Source: an uncultured Prevotellaceae bacterium
Lineage (GTDB): Bacteria > Bacteroidota > Bacteroidia > Bacteroidales > Bacteroidaceae
Direction of reading: 5' to 3'
Assembly: GCA_902782305.1 (NCBI GenBank)
Contig: CACZMV010000004.1
Span: 1-64,000, forward strand
DNA length: 64,000 nucleotides
Position 1 is the stretch's first letter. The number at the start of each line of letters is the position of its first letter. Positions 45,183 to 54,089 of this stretch are shown one piece after another. The notes under the pieces are model-generated. The model saw only the letters and a list, made by a program, of their open reading frames with translations. It ran no database searches and was not told the origin of the DNA. Both the position numbers and the translations under genes were made by a program.

Positions 45183-45641
45183 TTATTTGTTTCGCTTATG
45201 GGGAATATACTCGCTGACGTCTACACCAAAATGCTGCAGTTCACGAACCATCGAACTACTAATGCTACTATATTCAGGCTCACTATAAAGCAAGATGGTC
45301 TCAATGCCTGCTATCTGGCGATTGATGTCTGCCTGCTCACGCTCATACTCGAAATCCTTCACAGAGCGTACACCTTTCACGATGAAATGAGCACCCTCCT
45401 GCTTTGCAAAGTCTACCGCTAAGCCATAATAGGGTTTCACCTCAATACGAGGTTCATTGGCATAAATATCTGCTATGGCCTTGATACGCTCCTCTGCCGA
45501 CGGCATGTCGGGCTTATGCACTTGATCGCCCACCACACCGATGACCAAGCGGCCGAACAGCGGCAACGCTCTCGTGACAATACTGTCGTGCCCCACCGTA
45601 AAGGGGTTGAAACTTCCTACAAATACGCCTGTCTTCATCAT
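45183..45641 (-). CDS. coaD: Phosphopantetheine adenylyltransferase
   Basis: This 152-residue enzyme makes dephospho-CoA from 4'-phosphopantetheine and ATP. It has the nucleotidyltransferase start FVGSFNPFTVGHDSIV, the VKGVRSVKDFEYE loop and the YSSISSSMVRE signature near the end. The gene is 3 bp after ruvB. A second ATG at 45638 is an equal start choice. Confidence 0.95.
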   Translation of the reverse strand: MMKTGVFVGSFNPFTVGHDSIVTRALPLFGRLVIGVVGDQVHKPDMPSAEERIKAIADIYANEPRIEVKPYYGLAVDFAKQEGAHFIVKGVRSVKDFEYEREQADINRQIAGIETILLYSEPEYSSISSSMVRELQHFGVDVSEYIPHKRNK

Positions 45642-45644
45642 TAT

Positions 45645-46682
45645 TCACTCAAAAAGATTCGGTTCCATGATGTTACCACTATACGGATTGCGGCCAAAAT
45701 GCCTGTAGGCTAGTTCCGTTACCATACGTCCACGAGGGGTACGCTTGATAAATCCCTCCATGATTAAGAAAGGTTCGTAAACCTCCTCCACTGTTCCTGC
45801 ATCTTCGCCAACCGCTGTTGCAATGGTAGTGATTCCCACAGGACCGCCACGGAACTTATCGATGATGGTCAATAGGATGCGGTTGTCTATCTCGTCCAAT
45901 CCGTATTGGTCGATATTCAGGGCTGTCAGCGCAATCTTCGTAATCTCTGTATCTATACGTCCTGTACCCTTCACCTGAGCAAAGTCACGAACTCTACGTA
46001 ATAAAGCATTGGCTATACGGGGCGTACCACGAGATCGGCGAGCTATCTCCATCGAGGCATCTGTAGTAATAGGAACACGCAAGATAGAAGCAGAACGCTC
46101 GATAATCTTCTGCAACGTCTCTGGATCGTAATACTGCAAGTGCATATTGATACCAAAGCGTGCTCTGAGGGGAGCCGTCAGCAAACCACTACGTGTGGTA
46201 GCTCCCACCAAAGTGAATGGATTCAAGTCTATCTGAATGCTACGGGCCGACGGACCTTTGTCTATCATGATGTCAATACGATAGTCCTCCATAGCTGAGT
46301 ATAGATACTCCTCAACCACAGGGGATAATCGATGTATCTCGTCGATAAACAAGACATCATTCTTCTCTAATGAGGTCAAGATACCAGCCAAATCGCCTGG
46401 CTTATCAAGCACAGGGCCACTGGTTATCTTAAAGCCTACACCCAATTCATTGGCAATAATATTCGACAGCGTAGTCTTTCCCAGTCCCGGGGGGCCATGC
46501 AACAAAACGTGGTCGAGTGGTTCGCCACGATATTTTGCAGCCTCTACGAACACCTCAAGGTTCTCCACCACCTGCTGCTGTCCGCTGAAATCATGGAAAG
46601 TCAGCGGGCGCAGGGCGTTTTCAAACTCCTTTTCGCTCGAAGAAAACTGCTCTTGTCGGATGTCAAAATCTTCGTCCATCAT
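45645..46682 (-). CDS. ruvB: Holliday junction branch-migration helicase RuvB
   Basis: This protein of about 345 residues is the AAA+ motor of the RuvAB complex. It has Walker [10 protein letters not shown], Walker [10 protein letters not shown], the sensor GATTRSG and the arginine finger in PLRARFG, and a C-terminal winged helix with TPRGR. I use ATG 46682 (or 46679): the longer start at 46697 falls inside the -7 box at 46695-46702. Confidence 0.95.
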   Translation of the reverse strand: MMDEDFDIRQEQFSSSEKEFENALRPLTFHDFSGQQQVVENLEVFVEAAKYRGEPLDHVLLHGPPGLGKTTLSNIIANELGVGFKITSGPVLDKPGDLAGILTSLEKNDVLFIDEIHRLSPVVEEYLYSAMEDYRIDIMIDKGPSARSIQIDLNPFTLVGATTRSGLLTAPLRARFGINMHLQYYDPETLQKIIERSASILRVPITTDASMEIARRSRGTPRIANALLRRVRDFAQVKGTGRIDTEITKIALTALNIDQYGLDEIDNRILLTIIDKFRGGPVGITTIATAVGEDAGTVEEVYEPFLIMEGFIKRTPRGRMVTELAYRHFGRNPYSGNIMEPNLFE

Positions 46683-46694
46683 TCTTTTTGCTTG

Positions 46695-46702
46695 CAAAGG
46701 TA
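46695..46702 (-). promoter_or_regulatory. -7 box of ruvB-coaD-ybeY
   Basis: The minus strand reads TACCTTTG, 12 bp before the ATG at 46682. It decides that start. Confidence 0.6.
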
Positions 46703-46716
46703 ATAAAAAAGAAGGG

Positions 46717-46762
46717 AAAAGAGAAAAGTGAAAAGTGAAAAATTAAAAGGGGAAAGTGAAAA
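46717..46762. repeat. AGTGAAAA short repeat between ruvB and dus
   Basis: Repeats of AAAAGTGAAA (three to four copies, AAAAGAGAAAAGTGAAAAGTGAAAA) lie between two divergent -7 boxes. It is a variant of the AGTGAA class. Confidence 0.6.
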
Positions 46763-46770
46763 AATATTCG

Positions 46771-46778
46771 TAACTTTG
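46771..46778 (+). promoter_or_regulatory. -7 box of dus
   Basis: TAACTTTG lies 8 bases before the ATG at 46787, so the transcript should be almost leaderless. Confidence 0.6.
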
Positions 46779-46786
46779 CCACCGAA

Positions 46787-47785
46787 ATGAAGATAGGTGA
46801 CATTGAATTAGGCGAACGCCCCATCTTTCTAGCCCCTATGGAGGATGTGACAGACATTGGTTTCCGACTGCTATGCAAGCGGTTTGGAGCCTCTATGGTC
46901 TATACTGAGTTTGTCAGTGCAGAAGCCTTGGTTCGTGATGTAAAATCGACGGTGAACAAGTTGACTATTGCTGACGAGGAGCGCCCTGTAGGCATTCAGA
47001 TTTATGGTCGTGACATCGATGCAATGGTAGAAGCTGCCAAGATGGTGGAACAAGCTGGTCCAGACGTGATAGACCTGAACTTTGGTTGTCCTGTCAAGAA
47101 GGTGGCTGGCAAGGGAGCTGGTGCTGGTATGCTTCAGAACATTCCCAAGATGCTGGAGATTACCCAGAAGGTTGTTGATGCTGTCAGTCTGCCAGTAACA
47201 GTAAAGACGCGCCTGGGATGGAACCACGAACAACTCATCATCACCACTTTAGCTGAACAATTGCAGGATTGCGGCATCAAGGCACTCACCATTCACGGTC
47301 GTACTCGTAGTCAGATGTACACTGGCGAAGCCGACTGGACACTGATTGGTGAAGTAAAACGCAACCCTCATATACATATTCCTATTATCGGCAATGGTGA
47401 TATCAAGTCGCTCAACGATGCTGACCGTGCTTTCGATACATATGGTGTAGATGCTGTGATGATAGGACGTGCCACTTTTGGTTGTCCTTGGATATTCAGT
47501 CGTAAGGAATTGACGCTGGACGAAAAGATAGACGTTTTGGAAGAACAGCTTCGCATCAACATTGAACGCTGCGATTCGGAGGAGATGCGCTCCAAAGGGA
47601 AGTCTGCCGAACTCTGCGGCATTCTGCACACCCGTCGCCACTTGGCTGCTTCTCCTGTTTTCAAGGGCATTCCCAATTTCCGTGAGATGCGTATCGCCAT
47701 GCTTAGGGCAGAGAAAAAGGATGACCTGTTGGCCATCCTTGAGAAGTGTCGCGAACGATTGCGCTTAGAACCACTGCATCAGTGA
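46787..47785 (+). CDS. dus: tRNA-dihydrouridine synthase
   Basis: This 332-residue flavoenzyme reduces uridines in tRNA D loops. It has LAPMEDVTDIGFR, the catalytic-cysteine motif DLNFGCPVKKV, KTRLGW, TIHGRTRSQMYTGEADW and GNGDI with a later RATFGCPW. The C-terminal helical domain is present. Its last 21 bp overlap the end of the convergent CE2 esterase gene. Confidence 0.94.
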   Translation: MKIGDIELGERPIFLAPMEDVTDIGFRLLCKRFGASMVYTEFVSAEALVRDVKSTVNKLTIADEERPVGIQIYGRDIDAMVEAAKMVEQAGPDVIDLNFGCPVKKVAGKGAGAGMLQNIPKMLEITQKVVDAVSLPVTVKTRLGWNHEQLIITTLAEQLQDCGIKALTIHGRTRSQMYTGEADWTLIGEVKRNPHIHIPIIGNGDIKSLNDADRAFDTYGVDAVMIGRATFGCPWIFSRKELTLDEKIDVLEEQLRINIERCDSEEMRSKGKSAELCGILHTRRHLAASPVFKGIPNFREMRIAMLRAEKKDDLLAILEKCRERLRLEPLHQ

Positions 47786-48862
47786 ACGCAGATAGGCTGT
47801 CAGTTCTGCTGCCATCTTCTCATGTTGCCACTTGCTGGGATGCCACGATGCACCATAACCGATGTCACCCGTCTGGGGCGTGAAGTCAAAGCGGAACACC
47901 TGGTTGTCGCCAGCCTTATGGGCTTCATCTACCACCTCGTTCAGCGTGTTTTTAGCTATTTCCAATTCTTTTCCGTTGAGCATGGAACCACAAAGGTAGA
48001 CTATCTTAGCTTTGGGGTTATGGCTGCGCACTTGTTTCAGAAACTGCTTATAGGCCGCCTTCAGCCGCTTCACGTCATAGTTGTTGGTCGACAGGTCGTT
48101 GGTACCGAGGTTGATGCACACCAATTGTGGCTGATAGCGCGAGAAATCCCATTTCTCCGAGCGGTCGTACAGGTTGGTGTATTCATATTCCGTTGTCATC
48201 ACATTCTCTGGTGTACCCGTTTTCGGTCCACCATAGCTGCGATAGACACCAATACCACTGCGAGCCACCACATGAGCATAAGCCCCTAAGGCGCGACAAG
48301 TCAGTTGAGCATAGGTCAGATAGTGATTCTCCGTCTCATACTCAAATGGATCGCTAGCCACTATGGCTTCGTTGCCATAGCCGCAGGTAATGCTGTTGCC
48401 AATAAACTCAATGGTACGTTCTGGCAAGGCTGGTGGAGGGAGCAGCATACAACCCTTGTCCAGAATAAAACCTCGGAAGTCGGGCTTCAGGTCATAGCCT
48501 TCGATAACATACATTAGTCGGATGGTATGTTCACCCTGAGACAGAGCTGTGGCCAAAGTCACCACAGAATCTCTCTGTCCCATGAAAGCCACCTTGAAAG
48601 GTTCAGCTTCATCAATTTGTGCCATGAAGTAGCCACTCTGAGATTTTGCCCATAGTTTCAGACTGGTTCCTGTAAATCGTGCATTGATTTGCGTTCCAGG
48701 GAAGGTAAAGCGTGGACGCTCAGGATTGTCAAAACAGATACGTCCCACATACTGGATGTTCTTATTGGTTGGTTTGATAACGGTTCCTCGCAACGGAAGC
48801 GTTGTTGATGCCTGAATGCCTATCGACATCAGCGCCATCAGGGTTAGCAGTTTAAGTCTCAT
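47765..48862 (-). CDS. CE2-type SGNH esterase
   Basis: This protein of about 365 residues has a signal peptide (LLTLMALMSIGIQAS). An N-terminal jelly-roll domain (~25-140) precedes an SGNH/GDSL hydrolase with the nucleophile Ser157 in FIGNSITCGYG and the GTND block INLGTNDLS; SWHPSKWQH holds the histidine. CE2 enzymes deacetylate xylan and other plant polymers. I use the ATG at 48862; a GTG at 48874 lies inside a short repeat. It converges with dus by a 21-bp overlap. Confidence 0.85.
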   Translation of the reverse strand: MRLKLLTLMALMSIGIQASTTLPLRGTVIKPTNKNIQYVGRICFDNPERPRFTFPGTQINARFTGTSLKLWAKSQSGYFMAQIDEAEPFKVAFMGQRDSVVTLATALSQGEHTIRLMYVIEGYDLKPDFRGFILDKGCMLLPPPALPERTIEFIGNSITCGYGNEAIVASDPFEYETENHYLTYAQLTCRALGAYAHVVARSGIGVYRSYGGPKTGTPENVMTTEYEYTNLYDRSEKWDFSRYQPQLVCINLGTNDLSTNNYDVKRLKAAYKQFLKQVRSHNPKAKIVYLCGSMLNGKELEIAKNTLNEVVDEAHKAGDNQVFRFDFTPQTGDIGYGASWHPSKWQHEKMAAELTAYLRSLMQWF

Positions 48863-48868
48863 TGTATT

Positions 48869-48906
48869 ATTCACTTTTCACACTTCACACTTTTCACTTA
48901 TCACTT
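48869..48906. repeat. TTCACTTTTCAC short repeat between CE2 and dprA
   Basis: Several TTCACTT/TTCACAC units (ATTCACTTTTCACACTTCACACTTTTCACTTATCAC) span the junction of dprA and the CE2 gene. On the minus strand it reads as the AGTGAA class. Confidence 0.65.
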
Positions 48907-49968
48907 TAGTAAATGGTACGTTCCTCCAGCCATTGGCTTCACCACTCCCTTCATCTCCAACGAGAAGAGTGAAGCAGTCAGCTGTCCGATGGGAATATTT
49001 GCCTTCACACTAATCAGATTTAACTGCAAGTCGTTAGTTTGCTGGAGCAAATCCACCACTTTCTGTTCCTCTTCCGTCAGGTCTGGGAACAATTGGCGCT
49101 CCACAGCCTCTGATTTTTGTGCTATCGTCTCCCATCCCATCGACTCCACAAGGTCTTGAGCGGAGGTGATTAAAGCTGCCGTATTACTACGAATCATCCG
49201 ATTGCATCCCTCTGAGAAAGGCATACCCACAGCTCCAGGGAAGGCAAACACATCACGACCATACTCCTGAGCAATTCTGCAGGTTATCAGTCCTCCACCC
49301 TTATAGGCGCTCTCCACCAGGATGGTGGCGTCCGACATGCCAGCCACAATGCGATTTCTTTGTCTGAAGTTGTTGGGCAAAGCCTGTGTCTGCGACATAT
49401 ACTCCGTTAGCAATCCACCCTTTTTTACCATTTCAGCAGCAGTTGCTCGATGGTGATGTGGATAAATCTGATCCAAACCGTGAGCCAATACGCCAACTGT
49501 CTCAAAGCCATCAGCCAAGGCTTGACGATGGGCACAGATGTCGATACCATAAGCCAATCCACTGACAATCAGCACATCAGGGCACATCGTTCGCAAATCA
49601 TCAATCAGTCGTCTCACCATATCTTGTCCATACGTGGTACATTGACGAGTACCCACGATATTGATGACTCGACTTTTGTTCAAATCTGCCTCACCCTTAT
49701 AAAACAGGATGATGGGCGCATCAGGACATTCCTTCAGTCGCTGGGGATAGTCATCATCCTGCATGGTCATAGCCTTAATGCTATTCTTCTCGATGAACTC
49801 CATCTCAGCAGCTGCCCTACGCAGAGCCTCGTCCCAATTGCCTAGGTCTTGACGCTGTTCATAGACGGCCTTTCCCCCACCTAGCGACTGATAGAGTTGC
49901 AGAGCCATAGCCTGATTAAAGCCCGTCATTCGGGTCAGTGCAATGGTATAGTATATTTCTTCGTCCAT
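48901..49968 (-). CDS. dprA: DNA-processing protein DprA
   Basis: This 355-residue protein loads RecA on incoming single-stranded DNA in transformation. It has the Rossmann-like core: VGTRQCTTYGQD, VSGLAYGIDICAH, GVLAHGLDQIYP and the IVAGMSDATILVESAYKGG signature, then an HTH-like C-terminal DML1 region (LNLISVKANIPIGQLTASLFSLEMKG). Its presence suggests DNA uptake ability or another DNA-repair role. Confidence 0.93.
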   Translation of the reverse strand: MDEEIYYTIALTRMTGFNQAMALQLYQSLGGGKAVYEQRQDLGNWDEALRRAAAEMEFIEKNSIKAMTMQDDDYPQRLKECPDAPIILFYKGEADLNKSRVINIVGTRQCTTYGQDMVRRLIDDLRTMCPDVLIVSGLAYGIDICAHRQALADGFETVGVLAHGLDQIYPHHHRATAAEMVKKGGLLTEYMSQTQALPNNFRQRNRIVAGMSDATILVESAYKGGGLITCRIAQEYGRDVFAFPGAVGMPFSEGCNRMIRSNTAALITSAQDLVESMGWETIAQKSEAVERQLFPDLTEEEQKVVDLLQQTNDLQLNLISVKANIPIGQLTASLFSLEMKGVVKPMAGGTYHLLK

Positions 49969-49971
49969 ATA

Positions 49972-50373
49972 TTATAAATAAGGTGCAAAGGCACGATTGT
50001 AGTCCTCACTCTCTCCCAACCGTCCGTTAATCAGACATACCAGCATGATTTTCCCCTTAAAACAGATAGCCTCATCGGAAGCACGATAGATATCCTGATG
50101 GAAGATGTACTTAAAACCGTCTTTCTCTAACCAAAGGCGAGAGATAAACTCATCGTCGCAACGCAACGGAGCCTTATACTCCAATTGCATACGGGCTACC
50201 ACAGCATCAACGCCCTTTTCGTGCATCTCAGCAAAACTCAATCCACACTTTTTCAAAAACAGATGGCGCGTATGCTCTGTGTAATGCAGGTAGTTGGCAT
50301 TATTTACAATACCTTCAATGTCGCATTCATAGTCGCGCACCTCCATTCTTGCTTCAAAAATATACTTTCTCAT
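49972..50373 (-). CDS. Hotdog-fold acyl-CoA thioesterase (YbgC/FadM-like)
   Basis: This 133-residue protein has the 4-hydroxybenzoyl-CoA thioesterase pattern: VRDYECDIEGIVNNANYLHYTEHTRHLF with the catalytic aspartate and asparagine region, and RMQLEYKAPLRCDDEF. It likely hydrolyses an acyl-CoA or acyl-ACP. It lies 3 bp before dprA. Confidence 0.85.
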   Translation of the reverse strand: MRKYIFEARMEVRDYECDIEGIVNNANYLHYTEHTRHLFLKKCGLSFAEMHEKGVDAVVARMQLEYKAPLRCDDEFISRLWLEKDGFKYIFHQDIYRASDEAICFKGKIMLVCLINGRLGESEDYNRAFAPYL

Positions 50374-50375
50374 AT

Positions 50376-50410
50376 CTTTTCACTGTTCACTTTTCACTGT
50401 TCACTTTTTT
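50376..50410. repeat. TTCACTGTTCACTTTTCAC short repeat
   Basis: Four TTCACT-type units occur at the junction of the thioesterase and DUF2851 genes and extend into the DUF2851 coding end. On the minus strand this is the AGTGAACAGTGAA class. Confidence 0.65.
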
Positions 50411-51695
50411 TAAGGTATTCATATCCTATGCGACAGCGCAGACAATCGCGCTTGTCGCAATATTCCCGTTTCAGTTGTATCAGCGCCTGCGAGTCGCCTG
50501 CCGTCTTTACTTCCAACCCTACCTCCTGCCACATACGGATAATGTGGTTGTTCTCTGCTTTCAATTGCTCCAGGAAATCGAAGGCACGATCGCACAACTC
50601 TTCCTTCATCGAATGGCGACCGTAGGCAAACAACATGGGCACGCCTGTATTGATGATAAGCAGATTGATGGAGGCTGGCGACAAGTGTTTCATGTTACGG
50701 ACACTCTCTGAGCCAAACGTGTAGTGCGTTTCCCAATAAGGTGTCACCTGTGTCTGCAATAGGTTAGCCATAGCTGACATATCCGTGCAATCAGCCAATG
50801 CCGACAGCGATATCTTTCGCTGATAATAGAGGTTGGACAATTGCGAAATGCGGATGTGTGGGAAGTTCTGCGGACGCAATCTCAGGAATCGCCAAAGCTT
50901 TGAATCCATCGGTTTCAACGAGAACTTATGCGCCAAATACTGATACTCATTGCGCAACTTGGCAAAGTAGCCTTCGTTCAATGCATCCTTTTGATAGCGC
51001 TCAGGAATGGCATCCAGTTCCAACAATCCAGCCTGTCCCATGAAGATAGCCTCTATCTGGAACAAGTCATCACGATGCTTGCCTACAGCCTGCAAGGGGA
51101 TATGGCGTGCCCACTCCTCGAAAGCGTCGCCATTAATGCCAAAGCCATAGTTGCGAGCCAACGTAATAAAGAAAGCATCTTCCCACGAACCACCAGCTTT
51201 CTGGGCTCGCTCTTCTATTGCTACCGTTTTCTGTTCCAGTCGTTCCGTCTGCAAAGCAGCCATCCACGAATGTACCATCAGACTTGTCAGGTTGGGAATG
51301 ATTCGATAGCAGGGAGGATAGGCGTCCGTTCTCAGCAGTTCTGCATAGTTCTCGCGAACATGCTCAGGCACAGGCAACACCATTTGTGGTACAAAGTTTC
51401 CCTCCTGCGTCTGCACATCGCGGTCGGCAACGCCCACCACATGCAATACTACATTATTATAATGTGCATCCTTGTCGTGTCCATGCAGATACCAATCGCT
51501 CGACTTGTCATGTATCTCGACATTGCCCACCCACATCGTTCCGTTTATCTTCACCTTGGAGTTAAAGAAGTCTGGTCCGGCATTTCTGTTGTGTAGCCCT
51601 GGGTCCAGTACTTCCACCACCCTTCCGTCAGTAGTCTCAAGCCCCTCCAATGGCCACATCTTATGTTTCCAGCAGTAGTGCAGTAGTTGTTCCAT
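50394..51695 (-). CDS. DUF2851 family protein
   Basis: This 433-residue protein has the DUF2851 features: LLHYCWKHKMWPLEGLETTDGR at the start, then VLDPGLHNRNAGPDFFNSKV and VGNVEIHDKSSDWYLHGHDKD with several histidines and aspartates that could bind metal. It is confined mainly to Bacteroidetes and its function is unknown. I use the ATG at 51695; the -7 box at 51724-51731 excludes the upstream ATG at 51776. It heads a run with the thioesterase and dprA. Confidence 0.82.
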   Translation of the reverse strand: MEQLLHYCWKHKMWPLEGLETTDGRVVEVLDPGLHNRNAGPDFFNSKVKINGTMWVGNVEIHDKSSDWYLHGHDKDAHYNNVVLHVVGVADRDVQTQEGNFVPQMVLPVPEHVRENYAELLRTDAYPPCYRIIPNLTSLMVHSWMAALQTERLEQKTVAIEERAQKAGGSWEDAFFITLARNYGFGINGDAFEEWARHIPLQAVGKHRDDLFQIEAIFMGQAGLLELDAIPERYQKDALNEGYFAKLRNEYQYLAHKFSLKPMDSKLWRFLRLRPQNFPHIRISQLSNLYYQRKISLSALADCTDMSAMANLLQTQVTPYWETHYTFGSESVRNMKHLSPASINLLIINTGVPMLFAYGRHSMKEELCDRAFDFLEQLKAENNHIIRMWQEVGLEVKTAGDSQALIQLKREYCDKRDCLRCRIGYEYLKKSEQ

Positions 51696-51723
51696 CTTAA
51701 CGGTCTTCGCTTTTATTTCTGCA

Positions 51724-51731
51724 CAAAGGTA
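51724..51731 (-). promoter_or_regulatory. -7 box of the DUF2851-thioesterase-dprA run
   Basis: The minus strand reads TACCTTTG, 28 bp before the ATG at 51695. Confidence 0.6.
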
Positions 51732-51833
51732 CAGCAAATTAAGTGAACAACCAAATTTGTCGCCCGATATTTCCATCTTCTACAAGAATTATCAACATCT
51801 ACATCAGGTATTTACATAATCTTTATAACGCAA

Positions 51834-51904
51834 GAACTTATGTTCGCGGGCGATGAACATAAGTTCACCGTGCATGAACTTATGTTTACGGACCGTAAAC
51901 ATAA
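51834..51904. repeat. Nested palindromes around GAACTTATGTTC
   Basis: GAACTTATGTTC (51834-51845) and GAACATAAGTTC (51855-51866) form a 12-bp stem with a 9-nt loop. A second palindrome follows: TTATGTTTACGG, one base, CCGTAAACATAA (51880-51904). GAACTTATGTT also repeats directly at 51876. The two hairpins sit between two minus-strand genes. Confidence 0.7.
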
Positions 51905-51971
51905 AACTAGTGGTATGGAAAGTAAATTTTTACCCTTCCGACGAATAATACTCTGAGTGTCTTTTAGAAAG

Positions 51972-53915
51972 TCAGTTCGCTATCGTTATCTCAAACGGAG
52001 CGACTGGGAGTCCGTTGAGTCCATAAAGGTTGGCACGCTGAGGGTCGTCCTTCCATGCATAGCGAAGCTTCTTGGGCGATGAAACGGGCGATTTTATCGT
52101 AACCACCTTACCATCAACAGTAGCTTCAGCATTGACGAAACGGCCATCGGCACCGGCAACTTCCAACTCGTTAGCTGAAACAGAGCGAAGGGGTTGGTCG
52201 AAGGTCAGCGTGATATCTGTACCTTGAACGGAAGTGTTGACCATCTTTGGAAATAGCTCCACCTTCTGATGATAAGCCAAACGGTCCATGCAAAGAGCTA
52301 CGCGCTCAGCCACCTCTTTCTTACGCAAAGGATGAATGTCTACGGTTTCTCCAAGGTCGATGATGCAAGCCAACTCTGCATAGGGGTCAGCCTGAGCCAC
52401 CAATCGCTGGGCCTCACGCAACTGAGCCCAATTGCTGTTAACGGGTTGGGCAGGGTAAACAAGAGGCTGGGGGAATCCACTCTGCTGGCGTCCATCGTGG
52501 TTGGCCAACTGAACAATGCAGAATGGCAAGGTAGGCTCTTTCCACAACTTGCGCCAATTGCCCATCATCTTCTTCAGATAGTTAGCATAAGGAGCAGGAT
52601 TTCCTGTGTTCGATTCGCCCTGATACCACACGACACCACTGATGGCGAAGGGAGCCAAAGGATAGACAACAGCATTATAAAGTGTGGTGGGAAGGTTCTG
52701 CAAAGACACATCGCCACTGGGACAAGAAGGCATCTCGGCACCCAAATGCATTTTCCACTGAGGGCTGAGCGGAAGAACATCCTTAGGCATGGGGTTCTGC
52801 GAGAAACGGTCGTCGCCAAAGGCCAGGAGATACGGTTTCTGGGGAATGAAGTGAACAGCACCATACTTGTTGATGAAACGTATGGCAATGACATTGTCGC
52901 CCTCCTGGAGCAATCCCTCAGGGATATCGTAGCGACGAGGAGGATACTGATAATAGGTTTGGCCTATCTGCTTACCATTCAGATAAGTAATATCATGATC
53001 GAAAAGCGTGCCCAACAAGAGACGGGCGGGCTTTCCCGCGTGTACCTTATCTATATATATATGCTGACGAAGCCAAACACTGCCGATGCCTCGCCAAGTC
53101 CAATCGTTTTGGTTGATAACCTGCCAATCGTTGTCGTTGAATTGGGCAGTTTTGTAAGAATCACAAGGGTCGCTGGCATCCAATAGCTTCTGCCATTGTT
53201 GCGAAGCCTCGTTGTTAGCCTGTGCCTGTGCCTTTACATAGTTATCGTTCTGAAAGAGCTTGGTCTTTTGAACCAATTGAGGATAGTCGCCCTGCAAGGA
53301 ATCAGCAGAAATCCAAGCCTCAATGGGTGTTCCACCCCAACTATTGACGATGATGCCCTGAGGAACACCCGTCTGCTTCTGCATGCGAAGTCCCAGGAAA
53401 GAACCCAAGGCAGAGAAGCCCCAAGCATTCTCCTTAGTCAACGGCTTCCACTTAGTAGGCTGGATATCCTCACGAACACCATGGGTGTCTGTGGTATTGG
53501 GAACACGGAACAAACGCACCTTGTTGTTGTCAAAATGGTCGATTTCATCGACATATTGCGGATAAACGCGCTCAATGGTAACGTCTACATTCGACTGACC
53601 AGAACAGAGCCACACATCGCCCACCAATACATCCGTCAGCACCACGTCGCCCACCATCATTGTGAAAGGTCCACCAGCTTTCATCTTGGGCAGGTCGATA
53701 CGCCAACGTCCGTCTGCATCAGCCACAGTGGCATACTGACGCTTCTGCCAGCGAATGATAATCTTTTCACGAGGGTCAGCCTTTCCCCAAACAGGAATAG
53801 GTTTTCCACGTTGGAGCACCATGCCCGACTGGAACAATTGAGGGAGTTGCACTTTCGCTTCTGTTGTCAGGAAACAAGCGACAACGGATAGTAGCATTAC
53901 GAGTTTTCGTTTCAT
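51972..53915 (-). CDS. Sialate O-acetylesterase-like carbohydrate esterase (CE20-like)
   Basis: This protein of about 647 residues has a signal peptide (LVMLLSVVACFLTTEA). The SASA-type nucleophile is Ser108 in LCSGQSNVD, with further blocks VNSWGGTPIEAWIS and VVWYQGESN and a histidine after DIHPLRKKEVAERVAL. A galactose-binding-like beta sandwich (about 250-370, GIGSVWLRQHIYID to GDNVIAIRFINKYG) is inserted. Related enzymes in xylan clusters remove acetyl groups, so acetylxylan is the likelier target here than sialic acid. ATG 53915 is used, since a -7 box at 53942-53949 lies downstream of the other ATG (53984). Confidence 0.87.
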   Translation of the reverse strand: MKRKLVMLLSVVACFLTTEAKVQLPQLFQSGMVLQRGKPIPVWGKADPREKIIIRWQKRQYATVADADGRWRIDLPKMKAGGPFTMMVGDVVLTDVLVGDVWLCSGQSNVDVTIERVYPQYVDEIDHFDNNKVRLFRVPNTTDTHGVREDIQPTKWKPLTKENAWGFSALGSFLGLRMQKQTGVPQGIIVNSWGGTPIEAWISADSLQGDYPQLVQKTKLFQNDNYVKAQAQANNEASQQWQKLLDASDPCDSYKTAQFNDNDWQVINQNDWTWRGIGSVWLRQHIYIDKVHAGKPARLLLGTLFDHDITYLNGKQIGQTYYQYPPRRYDIPEGLLQEGDNVIAIRFINKYGAVHFIPQKPYLLAFGDDRFSQNPMPKDVLPLSPQWKMHLGAEMPSCPSGDVSLQNLPTTLYNAVVYPLAPFAISGVVWYQGESNTGNPAPYANYLKKMMGNWRKLWKEPTLPFCIVQLANHDGRQQSGFPQPLVYPAQPVNSNWAQLREAQRLVAQADPYAELACIIDLGETVDIHPLRKKEVAERVALCMDRLAYHQKVELFPKMVNTSVQGTDITLTFDQPLRSVSANELEVAGADGRFVNAEATVDGKVVTIKSPVSSPKKLRYAWKDDPQRANLYGLNGLPVAPFEITIAN

Positions 53916-53941
53916 AGTCAATGCTTTATTTGGTTTTGTTG

Positions 53942-53949
53942 CAAAAGTA
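53942..53949 (-). promoter_or_regulatory. -7 box of the CE20-like esterase gene
   Basis: The minus strand reads TACTTTTG, 26 bp before the ATG at 53915. Confidence 0.6.
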
Positions 53950-54055
53950 GGGAAAAATGCGCAAATAAATAGCAAAAAACACATATTTCTTTATTTATGC
54001 TACAAAAAAAGTAGTTTTTGATACAATAAAAAACATCCATTTCATCAGAACATAG

Positions 54056-54063
54056 TAACTTTG
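54056..54063 (+). promoter_or_regulatory. -7 box of the symporter-GH10-GH43 operon
   Basis: TAACTTTG lies 26 bp before the ATG at 54090. About 105 AT-rich bases separate it from the divergent esterase promoter; regulator sites would be expected there but I saw no clear pair. Confidence 0.6.
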
Positions 54064-54089
54064 CACCAGAAATTAAAACCAATAACATT

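Noticed and set aside
53916..53984. Longer start of the CE20-like esterase at 53984.
   Set aside because: It lies upstream of the -7 box and would put a second hydrophobic segment before the signal peptide.
54001..54055. Inverted repeat operator between the CE20-like gene and the symporter.
   Set aside because: The AAATAAATAG / TTTATTTATG stretches do not pair well enough to distinguish from AT-rich background.
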